DNA of 60,630 nucleotides from Bdellovibrionales bacterium. GTDB taxonomy: Bacteria; Bdellovibrionota; Bdellovibrionia; Bdellovibrionales; UBA1609. The first letter of the stretch is position 1. Each line of letters opens with the position of its first letter. Shown here piece after piece: positions 26,079-34,356 of this stretch. Where the stretch lies: positions 1 to 60,630 of the forward strand of contig JALZUR010000009.1 in NCBI GenBank assembly GCA_023301025.1, given 5' to 3'. The notes under the pieces are model-generated. The model was not told where the DNA came from. It made no database searches and saw nothing but the letters and a program-made list of their open reading frames with translations. The position numbers and the translations under genes are program-made.

Positions 26079-27176
26079 ATGAGTCTAAAAGTAGGTATTG
26101 TTGGACTGCCCAACGTTGGAAAAAGCACACTCTTCAATGCTCTTACGCCAGGAGGTGCAGAATCAGCCAACTACCCTTTTTGCACGATCGATCCAAACAT
26201 TGGTATTGTTGAAGTTCCTGATCCAAGGTTAGAACAGATTGCTCAATTGGTAGAGCCTGAAAAAAAAGTACCTACAACGATTGAGTTTGTTGATATTGCT
26301 GGGCTTGTTGAAGGAGCTAGTAAAGGTGAAGGCCTAGGCAATCAATTTTTAGCAAATATTAGAGAAACAGACGCTATTGTACATGTGGTTCGCTGTTTTG
26401 AAGATCCAAACATTGTGCACGTTTCTGGAAGCATTGACCCCATTAGAGATATTGAAATTATTGATACAGAACTTGCACTTGCAGATTTAGAATCTGTAGA
26501 TAAGAGAGTACAAAAGATGGAGAAGATGGTTAAAGCCTCAAAGGATAAAGACCAACTTGTTCAATTTGAGCTTTTAAAAAAGATAAAAGCTACTCTTGAT
26601 GAGGGGCACCCTGTAAGATCCATCGATTTTACATCTGAAGAGTATTTAATAGTAGTTGGTTTTCAACTCTTAACATCTAAACCTGTTTTATTTTTATGTA
26701 ATGTTGACGAAGATTCCAGTTTATCTGGAAATGACTTTTCTAAAAAAGTAGCTGACCACGCATCAAAACAAGATCAGAAGTCTTTAATTTTAAGCAGTAA
26801 AATTGAATCAGAAATTGCAGAGCTTTCAAGAAGTGAAAAAATAGAATTTTTGAAAGACTATGGTTTAGAAGCTCCAGGCCTTGATCGTCTCATTTTAGAA
26901 GCCTACAGGCTTTTAGATCTAGAGACCTATTTTACTGCTGGTAAAAAAGAAGTTCGTGCCTGGACCATAAATAAAGGAACCCGAGCCCCTCAAGCAGCTG
27001 GAAAGATACATACAGACTTTGAAAGAGGCTTTATTCGCGCAGAAACCTATCACTGTGAAGATCTTTTTGAACACAGTTCTGAAGGCAAGATAAAAGAAAA
27101 AGGACGGCTTAGGTCAGAGGGTAAAGACTACGTTGTTAAAGATGGGGATGTTATGAACTTCAGGTTTAACGTCTAA
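26079..27176 (+). CDS. ychF: Ribosome-associated ATPase YchF/EngD
   Basis: A 365-residue Obg-related protein of the YchF group, which prefers ATP over GTP and binds the ribosome. G1 is GLPNVGKST (about 8-16), G3 is VDIAGLVEGASKGEGLGN, and the altered G4 is LCNVDE. The C-terminal TGS domain ends with the usual KDYVVKDGDVMNFRFNV. AAAGGAG precedes the ATG. Role in stress or translation control is inferred from the family. Confidence 0.96.
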   Translation: MSLKVGIVGLPNVGKSTLFNALTPGGAESANYPFCTIDPNIGIVEVPDPRLEQIAQLVEPEKKVPTTIEFVDIAGLVEGASKGEGLGNQFLANIRETDAIVHVVRCFEDPNIVHVSGSIDPIRDIEIIDTELALADLESVDKRVQKMEKMVKASKDKDQLVQFELLKKIKATLDEGHPVRSIDFTSEEYLIVVGFQLLTSKPVLFLCNVDEDSSLSGNDFSKKVADHASKQDQKSLILSSKIESEIAELSRSEKIEFLKDYGLEAPGLDRLILEAYRLLDLETYFTAGKKEVRAWTINKGTRAPQAAGKIHTDFERGFIRAETYHCEDLFEHSSEGKIKEKGRLRSEGKDYVVKDGDVMNFRFNV

Positions 27177-27234
27177 AACTGATACGAAAAGAATAATTAT
27201 TTCAGTACCATAGTCCATACCCCGAAAAAGGAGT

Positions 27235-28383
27235 ATGGTAGAAATTTTTGGACACTATCAACTCATTGAAAAAATCGCTGAAGGCGGTATGGCCGAGATA
27301 TATCTAGCTCGTGATTTGAGTATCAAAAGCAATGAAAACATAGTTGTTATCAAAAGAATCTTAAAAAAATTTGATGATTCAGAAAGACTCTCAAACTTGT
27401 TTATGAATGAAGCTAAAATAAATATGAACATGCTACATCAAAGTATTATTAGCGTTTCTGACTTTGGGCTTATAAACAATCGCTTTTTTATGACCATGAA
27501 TTTTGTTGAAGGCTTAAACTTACATCAACTCTTAAAAAAGATAAAAGACCTTTATCTTGAAAAGCCGAACTACAATGACTTTGTATATATAATTGCTGAA
27601 GCAGCAAAAGCTCTTCATTATGCCCACAACTGCAAAGACATAAACACAAATAAGAAACTTAACATTGTTCACAAAGACATAAGCCCAGACAATATAATGT
27701 TAAACCTTGATGGTAAAGTTAAGGTTATTGATTTTGGAATAGCCTCACTAAAAGAAAATGAAAAATCAAATGGTAAAGATGGAAAATTTTCTTATATGTC
27801 ACCAGAACAAGCTAAAGGTAAAAAATTAGACAACAAAACTGACATTTTTTCTTTAGGAAGCGTTTTATGGGAGTTTTTAGCTGAACGAAAGCTTTATAAA
27901 TGTAGGACAGTTGAAGAGGTAAAGGAATTTGCAAGACGTGCAAGTATTCCAGATTTAAAAAAGATCAAACCAAATCTTCCCACAAAACTTATTAGTATTG
28001 TTAACAAGTGCTTAGAAAAAAATCCAGAAAATAGATACACAGATATGAAAGAGCTTTACAAAGAATTAAGCTCTTTCTTACAAAAAAGTAGTCCAGACTA
28101 CAATTTAAGAAAAATGAAGATTTTAGTTAAAACCTGCTATTACGAACAAAATATTTATTACTCAAGTCTAATTGAACAAACAAAAAACCTTGATGAATCA
28201 AACATCATTGATTTTAACAAAAGAAGACAAGAACAACTAGGCTTAGAAAAAAGCTATGGGTTAACAAATGTAAAGACTCAAATTGTAACAAACACCATAG
28301 ACTTAGAAGAAAGAAAAAAACTCGTTAATCGTATCACTGAGTTTAAAGACTTAAATAAGAAAAAAGATCCCAAAGAAGCTTAA
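27235..28383 (+). CDS. Hanks-type Ser/Thr protein kinase
   Basis: A 382-residue soluble kinase. Glycine loop IAEGGMAEIYLA (14-25), ATP Lys40, helix-C Glu59, catalytic loop VHKDISPDN with H146-K147-D148 and N153, DFG at 166-168 and SYMSPEQAKG as the P+1 region. The catalytic loop has HKD rather than HRD, so it is probably active but less dependent on activation-loop phosphorylation. After about residue 285 comes a ~100-residue tail, rich in Lys/Glu and without membrane segment or PASTA domains. Its stop shares three bases with the convergent ftsI stop. The target is unknown. Confidence 0.9.
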   Translation: MVEIFGHYQLIEKIAEGGMAEIYLARDLSIKSNENIVVIKRILKKFDDSERLSNLFMNEAKINMNMLHQSIISVSDFGLINNRFFMTMNFVEGLNLHQLLKKIKDLYLEKPNYNDFVYIIAEAAKALHYAHNCKDINTNKKLNIVHKDISPDNIMLNLDGKVKVIDFGIASLKENEKSNGKDGKFSYMSPEQAKGKKLDNKTDIFSLGSVLWEFLAERKLYKCRTVEEVKEFARRASIPDLKKIKPNLPTKLISIVNKCLEKNPENRYTDMKELYKELSSFLQKSSPDYNLRKMKILVKTCYYEQNIYYSSLIEQTKNLDESNIIDFNKRRQEQLGLEKSYGLTNVKTQIVTNTIDLEERKKLVNRITEFKDLNKKKDPKEA

Positions 28384-30233
28384 GGCTTAAAAGCCAAATA
28401 CACCTTTCTATCAACTGGAAGACTCTCTCCAGGACGTGGGACACTTTCAAAGACTTTACCACTTCCTTCATAATCCATTTTAATATTATGCTTTTTTAAA
28501 AGACTTATAGTCTCTCTTAAAGATAATCCTTTTAGGTCAGGAACCGTGCCTTTAACATAAAGATTCTTTTTTTTATCTGATTTAGAAGATAAGAGATTTT
28601 TAAATTTATTTATATTTTTTGGACTTAGCTTATCGGGAACCACTTGCTTGCTACGCAAGAGAAAGCCAGCATACTCTGAAAAAACTGGGGCCGATACTGC
28701 TCCACCACTCCTAAGTTTCTGAGGTTCATCAAAACTAACAAGTGTGATGTAGCGTGGTTTAACAAGAGGGTAAACTCCAATAAAAGTTGATAAAACCTCT
28801 TTTGAATAACCACCATTAATAAGGTCTGGTTTTTGTGCTGTCCCTGTTTTTCCACCAACAAGATAGTAATCCACATTTGCAAGAGGTGCTGTACCACTTT
28901 CAGAAACAACTGAAGATAGTAAACCTTTAGTTAAATAGTTATCTTTAATATTCGTAATTTTTTTTAGACTAAGAGCTTTGTATCTTGGTTTAAAATTCTT
29001 ATCTTCATTAAAAAGCTTAGCATAAGCCTTCATAACTTGAACTGAACTTAAAGCCAAACCGTGACCAAAAGACAACGAAGCAAGCTGATGAGGGCCTGAA
29101 AGCTTTTTCTGAAATAGAGGCGCCGCTTCACCTGGAAAATCAACATTTGTTTTTGAGCCAAAACCCAAAAATCTATAGTATTTAAGCAGTTCATCTTCAC
29201 CAACTTTGAGAGCTAAATCCGCCGAAACTGTATTTAAAGATTTAGAGAAAGACTGAACAAGACTCATCTTTTCACAGTCATACTCATGAGAGTTTTTTAT
29301 AGTTCGTCTTCCAATCTTAAACCCATCATCATAACAAAGCACTTCATCAGAAGGCTTCATTTTTAAATCTTTCATAGCTTTTAAAAAACTAAAAGTTTTA
29401 ATAATAGATCCCTGCTCATAGACTTCAGAAGTTAGAATATTTCTATTGGAAATTTTAGAGTCTTTAGAATGAACCTGTGACTGAGCAATAATTTCACCAG
29501 TGTGTAGATCCATAGTGGCGGCCCAAGCACGTTTTGCATCTACTTTTTTTAACTGCTTTTTTAAAGACTCAGTTAAAAACACCTGGGACTCAATTTCAAG
29601 AGAAAGAGTTACATCTTTTCCTTTTAAGTCATCATAAAGTTCATAGTCTGAAAACAAAAGCCATCTACCCTTACCATCTCTTAAAGCTTTTTTTCTTATA
29701 TTTTTACCGGCTAAAATCTGATCATACTCAAGCTCTAAGCCACTAATACCTTTTCCATCAATATCAACATTTCCAACTAAAAACTTAAGTGATTTTTTGT
29801 ATGGATAAATTCTTTTGTACTCATCAATAAAACCAAGACCCTTAAGATCAAGAGCTTTTAAATTTTCATATGTATTTTTTTTAAGCTTTCTTTTGAGCCA
29901 AACAAATCTAGTTTTTCTTTTTAGTCTTTTAGAAAGCTTTTCATAATCTAGACCAACAATTTTAGATATTTTTTTAATTTTATAGGGACTGAGTTTTTCA
30001 ATTTCAGGATCTATAAAAGCTGAACGTGAAAGCACACTTGTCGCAATAAGGTGTCCTTTTTTATCTAGAATATCTCCTCTTCTTGCTTTAATTATAACTC
30101 GTGTTGCAAATTGAGAGGCAATTTTATCATCTAACCTATCACTACCTATAACTTGAACAAACAAAAGCCTTGTACCTAATACTAAGCCACATAAAAAAAC
30201 TAAAAAATGAACAACACTAAATTTAAAATTCAT
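28380..30233 (-). CDS. ftsI: Septal transpeptidase FtsI/PBP3 with PASTA domain
   Basis: A 617-residue class B penicillin-binding protein that cross-links septal peptidoglycan. Membrane segment ~8-27, the non-catalytic domain begins ARRGDILDKKG, and the transpeptidase motifs are S276-I-I-K279, S332-L-N334 and K462-T-G464. A single PASTA domain closes the protein (about 564-617, VPDLKGLSLRETISLLKKHN). PASTA is absent in E. coli FtsI but common in other phyla. The ATG overlaps the ftsL-like stop by one base. The next gene is not murE as in most division clusters but a convergent kinase. Confidence 0.93.
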   Translation of the reverse strand: MNFKFSVVHFLVFLCGLVLGTRLLFVQVIGSDRLDDKIASQFATRVIIKARRGDILDKKGHLIATSVLSRSAFIDPEIEKLSPYKIKKISKIVGLDYEKLSKRLKRKTRFVWLKRKLKKNTYENLKALDLKGLGFIDEYKRIYPYKKSLKFLVGNVDIDGKGISGLELEYDQILAGKNIRKKALRDGKGRWLLFSDYELYDDLKGKDVTLSLEIESQVFLTESLKKQLKKVDAKRAWAATMDLHTGEIIAQSQVHSKDSKISNRNILTSEVYEQGSIIKTFSFLKAMKDLKMKPSDEVLCYDDGFKIGRRTIKNSHEYDCEKMSLVQSFSKSLNTVSADLALKVGEDELLKYYRFLGFGSKTNVDFPGEAAPLFQKKLSGPHQLASLSFGHGLALSSVQVMKAYAKLFNEDKNFKPRYKALSLKKITNIKDNYLTKGLLSSVVSESGTAPLANVDYYLVGGKTGTAQKPDLINGGYSKEVLSTFIGVYPLVKPRYITLVSFDEPQKLRSGGAVSAPVFSEYAGFLLRSKQVVPDKLSPKNINKFKNLLSSKSDKKKNLYVKGTVPDLKGLSLRETISLLKKHNIKMDYEGSGKVFESVPRPGESLPVDRKVYLAFKP

Positions 30234-30511
30234 TACTCAGAAACCATCATTTCACCGTCAATCATAACAAGCTGCTCACTCTTTATCGATTTAAAAGCAA
30301 TCATCTTCTCTTTGTTTTCATAAAGATTTTCACCAGTTTTAGACTTATACGTAGCAATTGATCTTCTGTAGGTGCTTCTTTTTTCTTTTAAAGTTTTGTA
30401 CTTTTTTTGAACTATGTAAGACGTTTTACGAGATTCCATTCTAAAGAAGAAAACAATTCCAATACTAAAGAGTATGATAAATAGATTTATAAATAGTTTT
30501 TTTTCTTTCAT
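30233..30511 (-). CDS. ftsL: FtsL-like division protein
   Basis: A 92-residue protein from the ATG at 30511 (AAGGA eight bases upstream). It has a short basic N-terminus, one membrane helix (about 5-24) and a Lys-rich periplasmic helix, the topology of FtsL, which assembles with FtsB and FtsQ at the septum. Sequence similarity in FtsL is always weak, so the call rests on size, topology and its place between rsmH and ftsI. Its TAA overlaps the ftsI ATG (TAATG). Confidence 0.7.
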   Translation of the reverse strand: MKEKKLFINLFIILFSIGIVFFFRMESRKTSYIVQKKYKTLKEKRSTYRRSIATYKSKTGENLYENKEKMIAFKSIKSEQLVMIDGEMMVSE

Positions 30512-30522
30512 GTTGCACATCC

Positions 30523-31440
30523 TTAATCTGTCGTGTTTTCGCTATTTTTCTTAAAAAACCTAAGCTTCGCACTTCTAGACCTTTTATTTTCACTAATCTC
30601 TTGATCTGTTGCTTTGATAACTTTTTTGTTTATGGGTTTACCATAGGTGCTATTTCTAAATGAATGCTTTACTTTTCTGTCCTCCAAACTGTGAAAGGAT
30701 ATTACACAAAAAAGGCCACCTGATTTTAGTAACTTTTGATAGTTGATCAGAGCATCATCCAAACTCTCTAATTCTTTGTTTACAAATAGTCTTAACGCCT
30801 GAAAATACTGAGTGGCAGGGTGACTTCCCTTTTTCCTCCATCCACAAACCTTTTCTATTAAATTTGATAATTCTAAGGTTTCACTAAAGGCTTTTTCTTT
30901 TCGCTTTTCATCAATTGCAGTTAAAAGTCTATTTGGTGCATAGATCTCACCATAAGTTAAAAAAATATCTCTTAAATCCTCTAAGCTTTCAGTGTTTAAA
31001 ACATCTGATGCCTTAACTTCTAAATTCTGATTCATTCTCATATCTAAGGGACCGTTTTGATAAAACGAAAAACCTCTTTTAGCATTATCTAATTGAGGAG
31101 AGCTTACTCCTATATCTAAAAATACTGCATTTAGTTCCCTACCATCTACAATCTTTTCCACCTCTTCTAAATTAGAAAAATTAGCATGAAGAATCTGAAG
31201 CTTATTAGTGCTGATCTCTTTTGAAAAAGTTCTCTTGGCAAAAGACACTGCATCTAAATCTTGATCAAGACCAATGTAGCTAAGTCTGTCTTTGAAGAGT
31301 TCAAGAAATTTTTTATAATGTCCTCCCCTACCAAACGTTCCATCTAAAATAAGTAAAGGTTCGTTATCACTAAAAAAATTCTCAAAACCAGTTAAGACTT
31401 CTTGAAACATTACGGGTTTATGCAGCTGACTTGAGTCCAT
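30523..31440 (-). CDS. rsmH: 16S rRNA m4C1402 methyltransferase RsmH (MraW)
   Basis: A 305-residue SAM-dependent enzyme that methylates the P-site base C1402. Motifs: HKPVMFQEVL at the start, LDGTFGRGGHYKKFLE for SAM binding, GLDQDLDAV, FLDIGVSSPQLDNAKRGFSF, then ISFHSLEDRKVKHSF near the C-terminus. It overlaps mraZ by 23 bases, with GGGGG before the ATG. Second gene of the division cluster. Confidence 0.96.
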   Translation of the reverse strand: MDSSQLHKPVMFQEVLTGFENFFSDNEPLLILDGTFGRGGHYKKFLELFKDRLSYIGLDQDLDAVSFAKRTFSKEISTNKLQILHANFSNLEEVEKIVDGRELNAVFLDIGVSSPQLDNAKRGFSFYQNGPLDMRMNQNLEVKASDVLNTESLEDLRDIFLTYGEIYAPNRLLTAIDEKRKEKAFSETLELSNLIEKVCGWRKKGSHPATQYFQALRLFVNKELESLDDALINYQKLLKSGGLFCVISFHSLEDRKVKHSFRNSTYGKPINKKVIKATDQEISENKRSRSAKLRFFKKNSENTTD

Positions 31441-31945
31441 TTCGGCCCCCTAAATCAATTTGCGCGTCACTTGTATCTGTTTTTGTAATTTCAATATCTG
31501 TGCCTTCAATACTTAGAAGTGTAGATTCTTCTATAGCCTCAATCTCATCTACCAATTCTAAAAAGGTTTGGTTCCAATTCGTTTCAGACCATATTTCAAC
31601 TCTATTCCCAACAGCAATAACAAAAGCTTCTTTTTTTAAATTTAGAGCCTTTCTTTGATAGCTGGGTATTCGTATTCTATTTTGTTTATCAACACCTACT
31701 TCTGTTGAACTGCTTAAAACAAATCTCTTCAATGCCTTAGCTTTTAAATGTGTTAATTTATTAATGCGCTCCATTTTTTTACTCCAATCTGTAGAAGAAA
31801 GAAGCTCTAGATACACTTTTTTATTGTAAACTGAAAGTGTTAAAATAAGACTGTCGTTTTCTATAAGTTCATAGGCTTGAACAGGTAGAGTGAGTCTACC
31901 TTTGTCATCAACCTTAATCTGAAACTGTCCCATCAAACGATCCAC
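31418..31945 (-). CDS. mraZ: Transcriptional regulator MraZ
   Basis: A 175-residue AbrB-like protein with two tandem swapped-hairpin halves: DDKGRLTLP (about 13-21) and DKQNRIRIP. MraZ binds repeats before its own gene and represses the division cluster. The start is GTG at 31945, with AAGGTGG six to seven bases upstream; an ATG at 31933 is the alternative. The C-terminal ~30 residues (EGTDIEITKTDTSDAQ) are an extra acidic tail beyond the usual ~145-residue length. Confidence 0.93.
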   Translation of the reverse strand: MDRLMGQFQIKVDDKGRLTLPVQAYELIENDSLILTLSVYNKKVYLELLSSTDWSKKMERINKLTHLKAKALKRFVLSSSTEVGVDKQNRIRIPSYQRKALNLKKEAFVIAVGNRVEIWSETNWNQTFLELVDEIEAIEESTLLSIEGTDIEITKTDTSDAQIDLGGRNGLKSAA

Positions 31946-31974
31946 AATTTTCCACCTTTTTCCTTAATAACCCA
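31941..31974 (-). promoter_or_regulatory. MraZ-box array (four repeats, 10-base period)
   Basis: On the reverse strand TGGG, AGGA, TGGA and TGGA begin exactly ten bases apart (31971-31974, 31961-31964, 31951-31954, 31941-31944). This is the spacing of known MraZ operators (TGGGN repeats). The array covers the ribosome site and reaches the GTG start, so binding could block translation initiation signals as well as transcription. Confidence 0.65.
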
Positions 31975-31983
31975 TCGGCTTCC

Positions 31984-32008
31984 AAAAAAAAGCCTTTTAA
32001 TTAGGCTT
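31984..32008 (-). terminator. Terminator-like hairpin in the mraZ leader
   Basis: Reading leftward, AAGCCT pairs with AGGCTT around seven bases and a run of eight T follows. It ends 39 bases before the mraZ start. No leftward gene lies upstream, so an attenuator or antisense end signal is more likely than an ordinary gene end. Confidence 0.6.
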
Positions 32009-32105
32009 AAAAATGTTCCACACTGATACGCTAGACCTTTGGTCAGGGCTTTGCTTTTCTAAAACTCTCTTTATGTCTAAAATATAGTTATGGAGTTTTT
32101 TAGTT

Positions 32106-33077
32106 TTGATTGTTACCTGTCCTAGCTGTAACTTTGAGCAACCATTAGAATCTGAGTATTGTCCTTCTTGTGGAGGGAATCTAAAGTCTTTACTAAAAGA
32201 AGAAAAAAAAGAAAAAAAAACCCAACACATTCGAACTAGAGCAATACTTTTAAGCCTAGGTCTAGTACTTATTTTAGGTTATTTGCTTATTTTTGTTTTA
32301 AAAGAGAGTAAAGAAAAACAAATAGTGGCATCTGAAGATCAATCAAAAACCAAGAGTATTGAGTCCATAAAACTAAAGCCTGGAAAAATCATCGGTAGTG
32401 CGAAGGCAAAACTAGGTTCTAGAAAATCTATTAACAAAGATTCAAGCAGCCCAACTAATGAGGGCTCGACTAAAAGCTTAAAAGCATCTGCTACTGCCTT
32501 TGAAAATAGCCAAGCAATTAAACAAGCCTCTTATTCAAAAGAACCTATAACTACTATAAAAAATAATTTAAAAGAAAATCTAACTAGTAAAAATGCTAGT
32601 AAAACATCAAATGTAAACGATACTAAAAAAAAATCTATTGTAAAAATTGAACTCAGAGATTCACTAAACTGTTCAGGACTAAGACAAATTGCACAAACTG
32701 CCTTAAATCAAGATGAATCCTCTTCTTTTCTAAACTGCAGCCAACTCATTCTAACTGATATAGAAAATGACAGGAATTATGTTCTAGAAGAAAATGATCA
32801 AATACTTGTTTCATTTAAACTAGATATTGATGAAAATGAAATCGTCTATACCCTTAGTACACTTTTAGATGAAGAAGAGTTTATTTCTAAAAAAGCTGTA
32901 AATATACCGAATGTAAGTGATGGAGCTGTTTCTTTTGTGGTCTTGATAGAGCCCAAAAATACTCCCGAAAACTTTGAAGATTCTGTTGAAAAAAGTGAAC
33001 TGCTTCCATTGATTTTTCTTTCGCAAGGTGCTGAAGACCAGCCTTTAATGGCACTTCACATAAGCTATGCACCTTAA
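32106..33077 (+). CDS. Zinc-ribbon membrane protein, unknown function
   Basis: A 323-residue protein with an N-terminal zinc ribbon (CPSC at 5-8, CPSC near 19-22), a Lys/Glu-rich stretch, one membrane helix (about 46-66) and a long Ser/Lys-rich linker (about 70-175). A folded C-terminal part begins near LRDSLNCSGLRQ. The ribbon would face the cytoplasm and the C-terminal domain the periplasm. I do not recognise the C-terminal domain. The start is a TTG at 32106 with GGAG ten bases upstream; an ATG at 32090 is in another frame and stops at once. It diverges from mraZ. Confidence 0.6.
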   Translation: MIVTCPSCNFEQPLESEYCPSCGGNLKSLLKEEKKEKKTQHIRTRAILLSLGLVLILGYLLIFVLKESKEKQIVASEDQSKTKSIESIKLKPGKIIGSAKAKLGSRKSINKDSSSPTNEGSTKSLKASATAFENSQAIKQASYSKEPITTIKNNLKENLTSKNASKTSNVNDTKKKSIVKIELRDSLNCSGLRQIAQTALNQDESSSFLNCSQLILTDIENDRNYVLEENDQILVSFKLDIDENEIVYTLSTLLDEEEFISKKAVNIPNVSDGAVSFVVLIEPKNTPENFEDSVEKSELLPLIFLSQGAEDQPLMALHISYAP

Positions 33078-33145
33078 CCGTATTAACGCAGCGCTAGTAA
33101 TTTATAAGCTTGAACTCTTCATGAACTTAAGAATATTCTTTTACG

Positions 33146-33748
33146 ATGGATATGTTTTTCAATTCTACAAATTCTGGTTTAGTTGAGTTAATTTGTGGCT
33201 GCATGTTTAGTGGCAAAACAGAAGAAATGATAAAGCTTATTAAGCGTGCTCAATTTGCAAAGAAAAAAATCCAAATCTTTAAACCTTACTTAGACAATCG
33301 CTATAAAATTGACTTTATTGTCTCACACAGCAATCTAAAACTCCCCTGCCATGTGGTTGAAGACTCTTCTGAGATCAGAAGCCAGATTCTTAAACAAACT
33401 GAAGTTGTTGCTATTGATGAAGTTCAGTTTTTTGATGAAGGCATTGTAGGACTAATACAAGAACTTGCAAACAAAGGTTTGCATGTTATATGTGCAGGCT
33501 TAGATACAGATTGGAGAGGAGAGCCTTTTCACCCAATACCTTTAATTATGGCCACTGCTGACATAATAAGAAAACAATACGCAGTTTGCACTGTATGTGG
33601 CTCTCCTGCAGTTAGAAGCCAAAGAACAGTGCCTTCCAAAGAAAATATTCTTGTAGGCTCTGGTGAAATATATCAGGCAAGGTGCAGAATGCACTTTAAT
33701 CCTAATGAGGTTAAAGTTCAGAAAATAAATACTGATATGGAGGTTTAA
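33146..33748 (+). CDS. tdk: Thymidine kinase, type II
   Basis: A 200-residue zinc-containing kinase that phosphorylates thymidine (and deoxyuridine) in salvage. Walker A is GCMFSGKTEE, Walker B lies in VAIDEVQFFDEG, the lasso region is IRKQYAVCTVCGSPAVRSQR with the first zinc Cys pair, and C-R-M-H near the end supplies the other ligands. One base separates its stop from hpt, whose ribosome site (GGAGG) is inside tdk. Confidence 0.96.
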   Translation: MDMFFNSTNSGLVELICGCMFSGKTEEMIKLIKRAQFAKKKIQIFKPYLDNRYKIDFIVSHSNLKLPCHVVEDSSEIRSQILKQTEVVAIDEVQFFDEGIVGLIQELANKGLHVICAGLDTDWRGEPFHPIPLIMATADIIRKQYAVCTVCGSPAVRSQRTVPSKENILVGSGEIYQARCRMHFNPNEVKVQKINTDMEV

Positions 33749-33749
33749 A

Positions 33750-34289
33750 ATGCAAGGTGACCTACTAACACCCTACCTTAAAGAAGAAGAGATCCAGGGC
33801 GAAGTCTTAAAACTTTCGCAAAAACTTGGGAGTGAACTCAAGTTTGATAAACCGCCTATATTTATTTGTGTTTTGAAAGGAGCCTCATTTTTCTTTTCAG
33901 ACCTTGTAAGATACTACCCCCACGACTGTAAGATTGATTTTATAAATTGCTCAAGCTACGGAAGTTCTAAAGAATCGAGTGGAGAGGTAAAGCTAGATTA
34001 TGACTTATCCATGTCTATTAAAGGTGAAGATATTATTATTGTTGAAGACATTGTTGATACGGGACACACATTAGAGTTTGTCACTCAACTTCTTAAAGTC
34101 AGAAAACCAAAATCTTTAACAACTGTAAGTCTTTTAGAAAAACCCGAAGCTTTAAAAGCTGATGTGAAAGTGGACTACTCTTGTTTCAAAATTAAAAATG
34201 AATTTGTAGTTGGTTATGGTCTTGATTTTAACGACCAACATCGTCAAAAAAGAGATATTTCTATTTTAACAAACACCCAGATCAACTAA
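33750..34289 (+). CDS. hpt: Hypoxanthine phosphoribosyltransferase
   Basis: A 179-residue purine salvage enzyme converting hypoxanthine or guanine plus PRPP to IMP or GMP. VLKGASFFFSDLVR gives the pyrophosphate loop, the flexible loop is SSYGSSKESSGEV, the PRPP motif is IIIVEDIVDTGHTL and the purine site follows with FVVGYGLDFND. It forms a two-gene salvage unit with tdk. The 67 bases to the convergent dacB hold only weak hairpins. Confidence 0.95.
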   Translation: MQGDLLTPYLKEEEIQGEVLKLSQKLGSELKFDKPPIFICVLKGASFFFSDLVRYYPHDCKIDFINCSSYGSSKESSGEVKLDYDLSMSIKGEDIIIVEDIVDTGHTLEFVTQLLKVRKPKSLTTVSLLEKPEALKADVKVDYSCFKIKNEFVVGYGLDFNDQHRQKRDISILTNTQIN

Positions 34290-34356
34290 AGCATCACAGG
34301 CTTTAAAAAAATACCTGCTTTTCTTATTAAACAAGCTCTATATTTAAAAAAAAGAG

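Noticed and set aside
34290-34356. Terminator between hpt and dacB
   Set aside because: The possible stems (CAGG/CCTG and AGCTCT/AGAGCT) are short with A- or T-filled loops and no clean T run after the stem.
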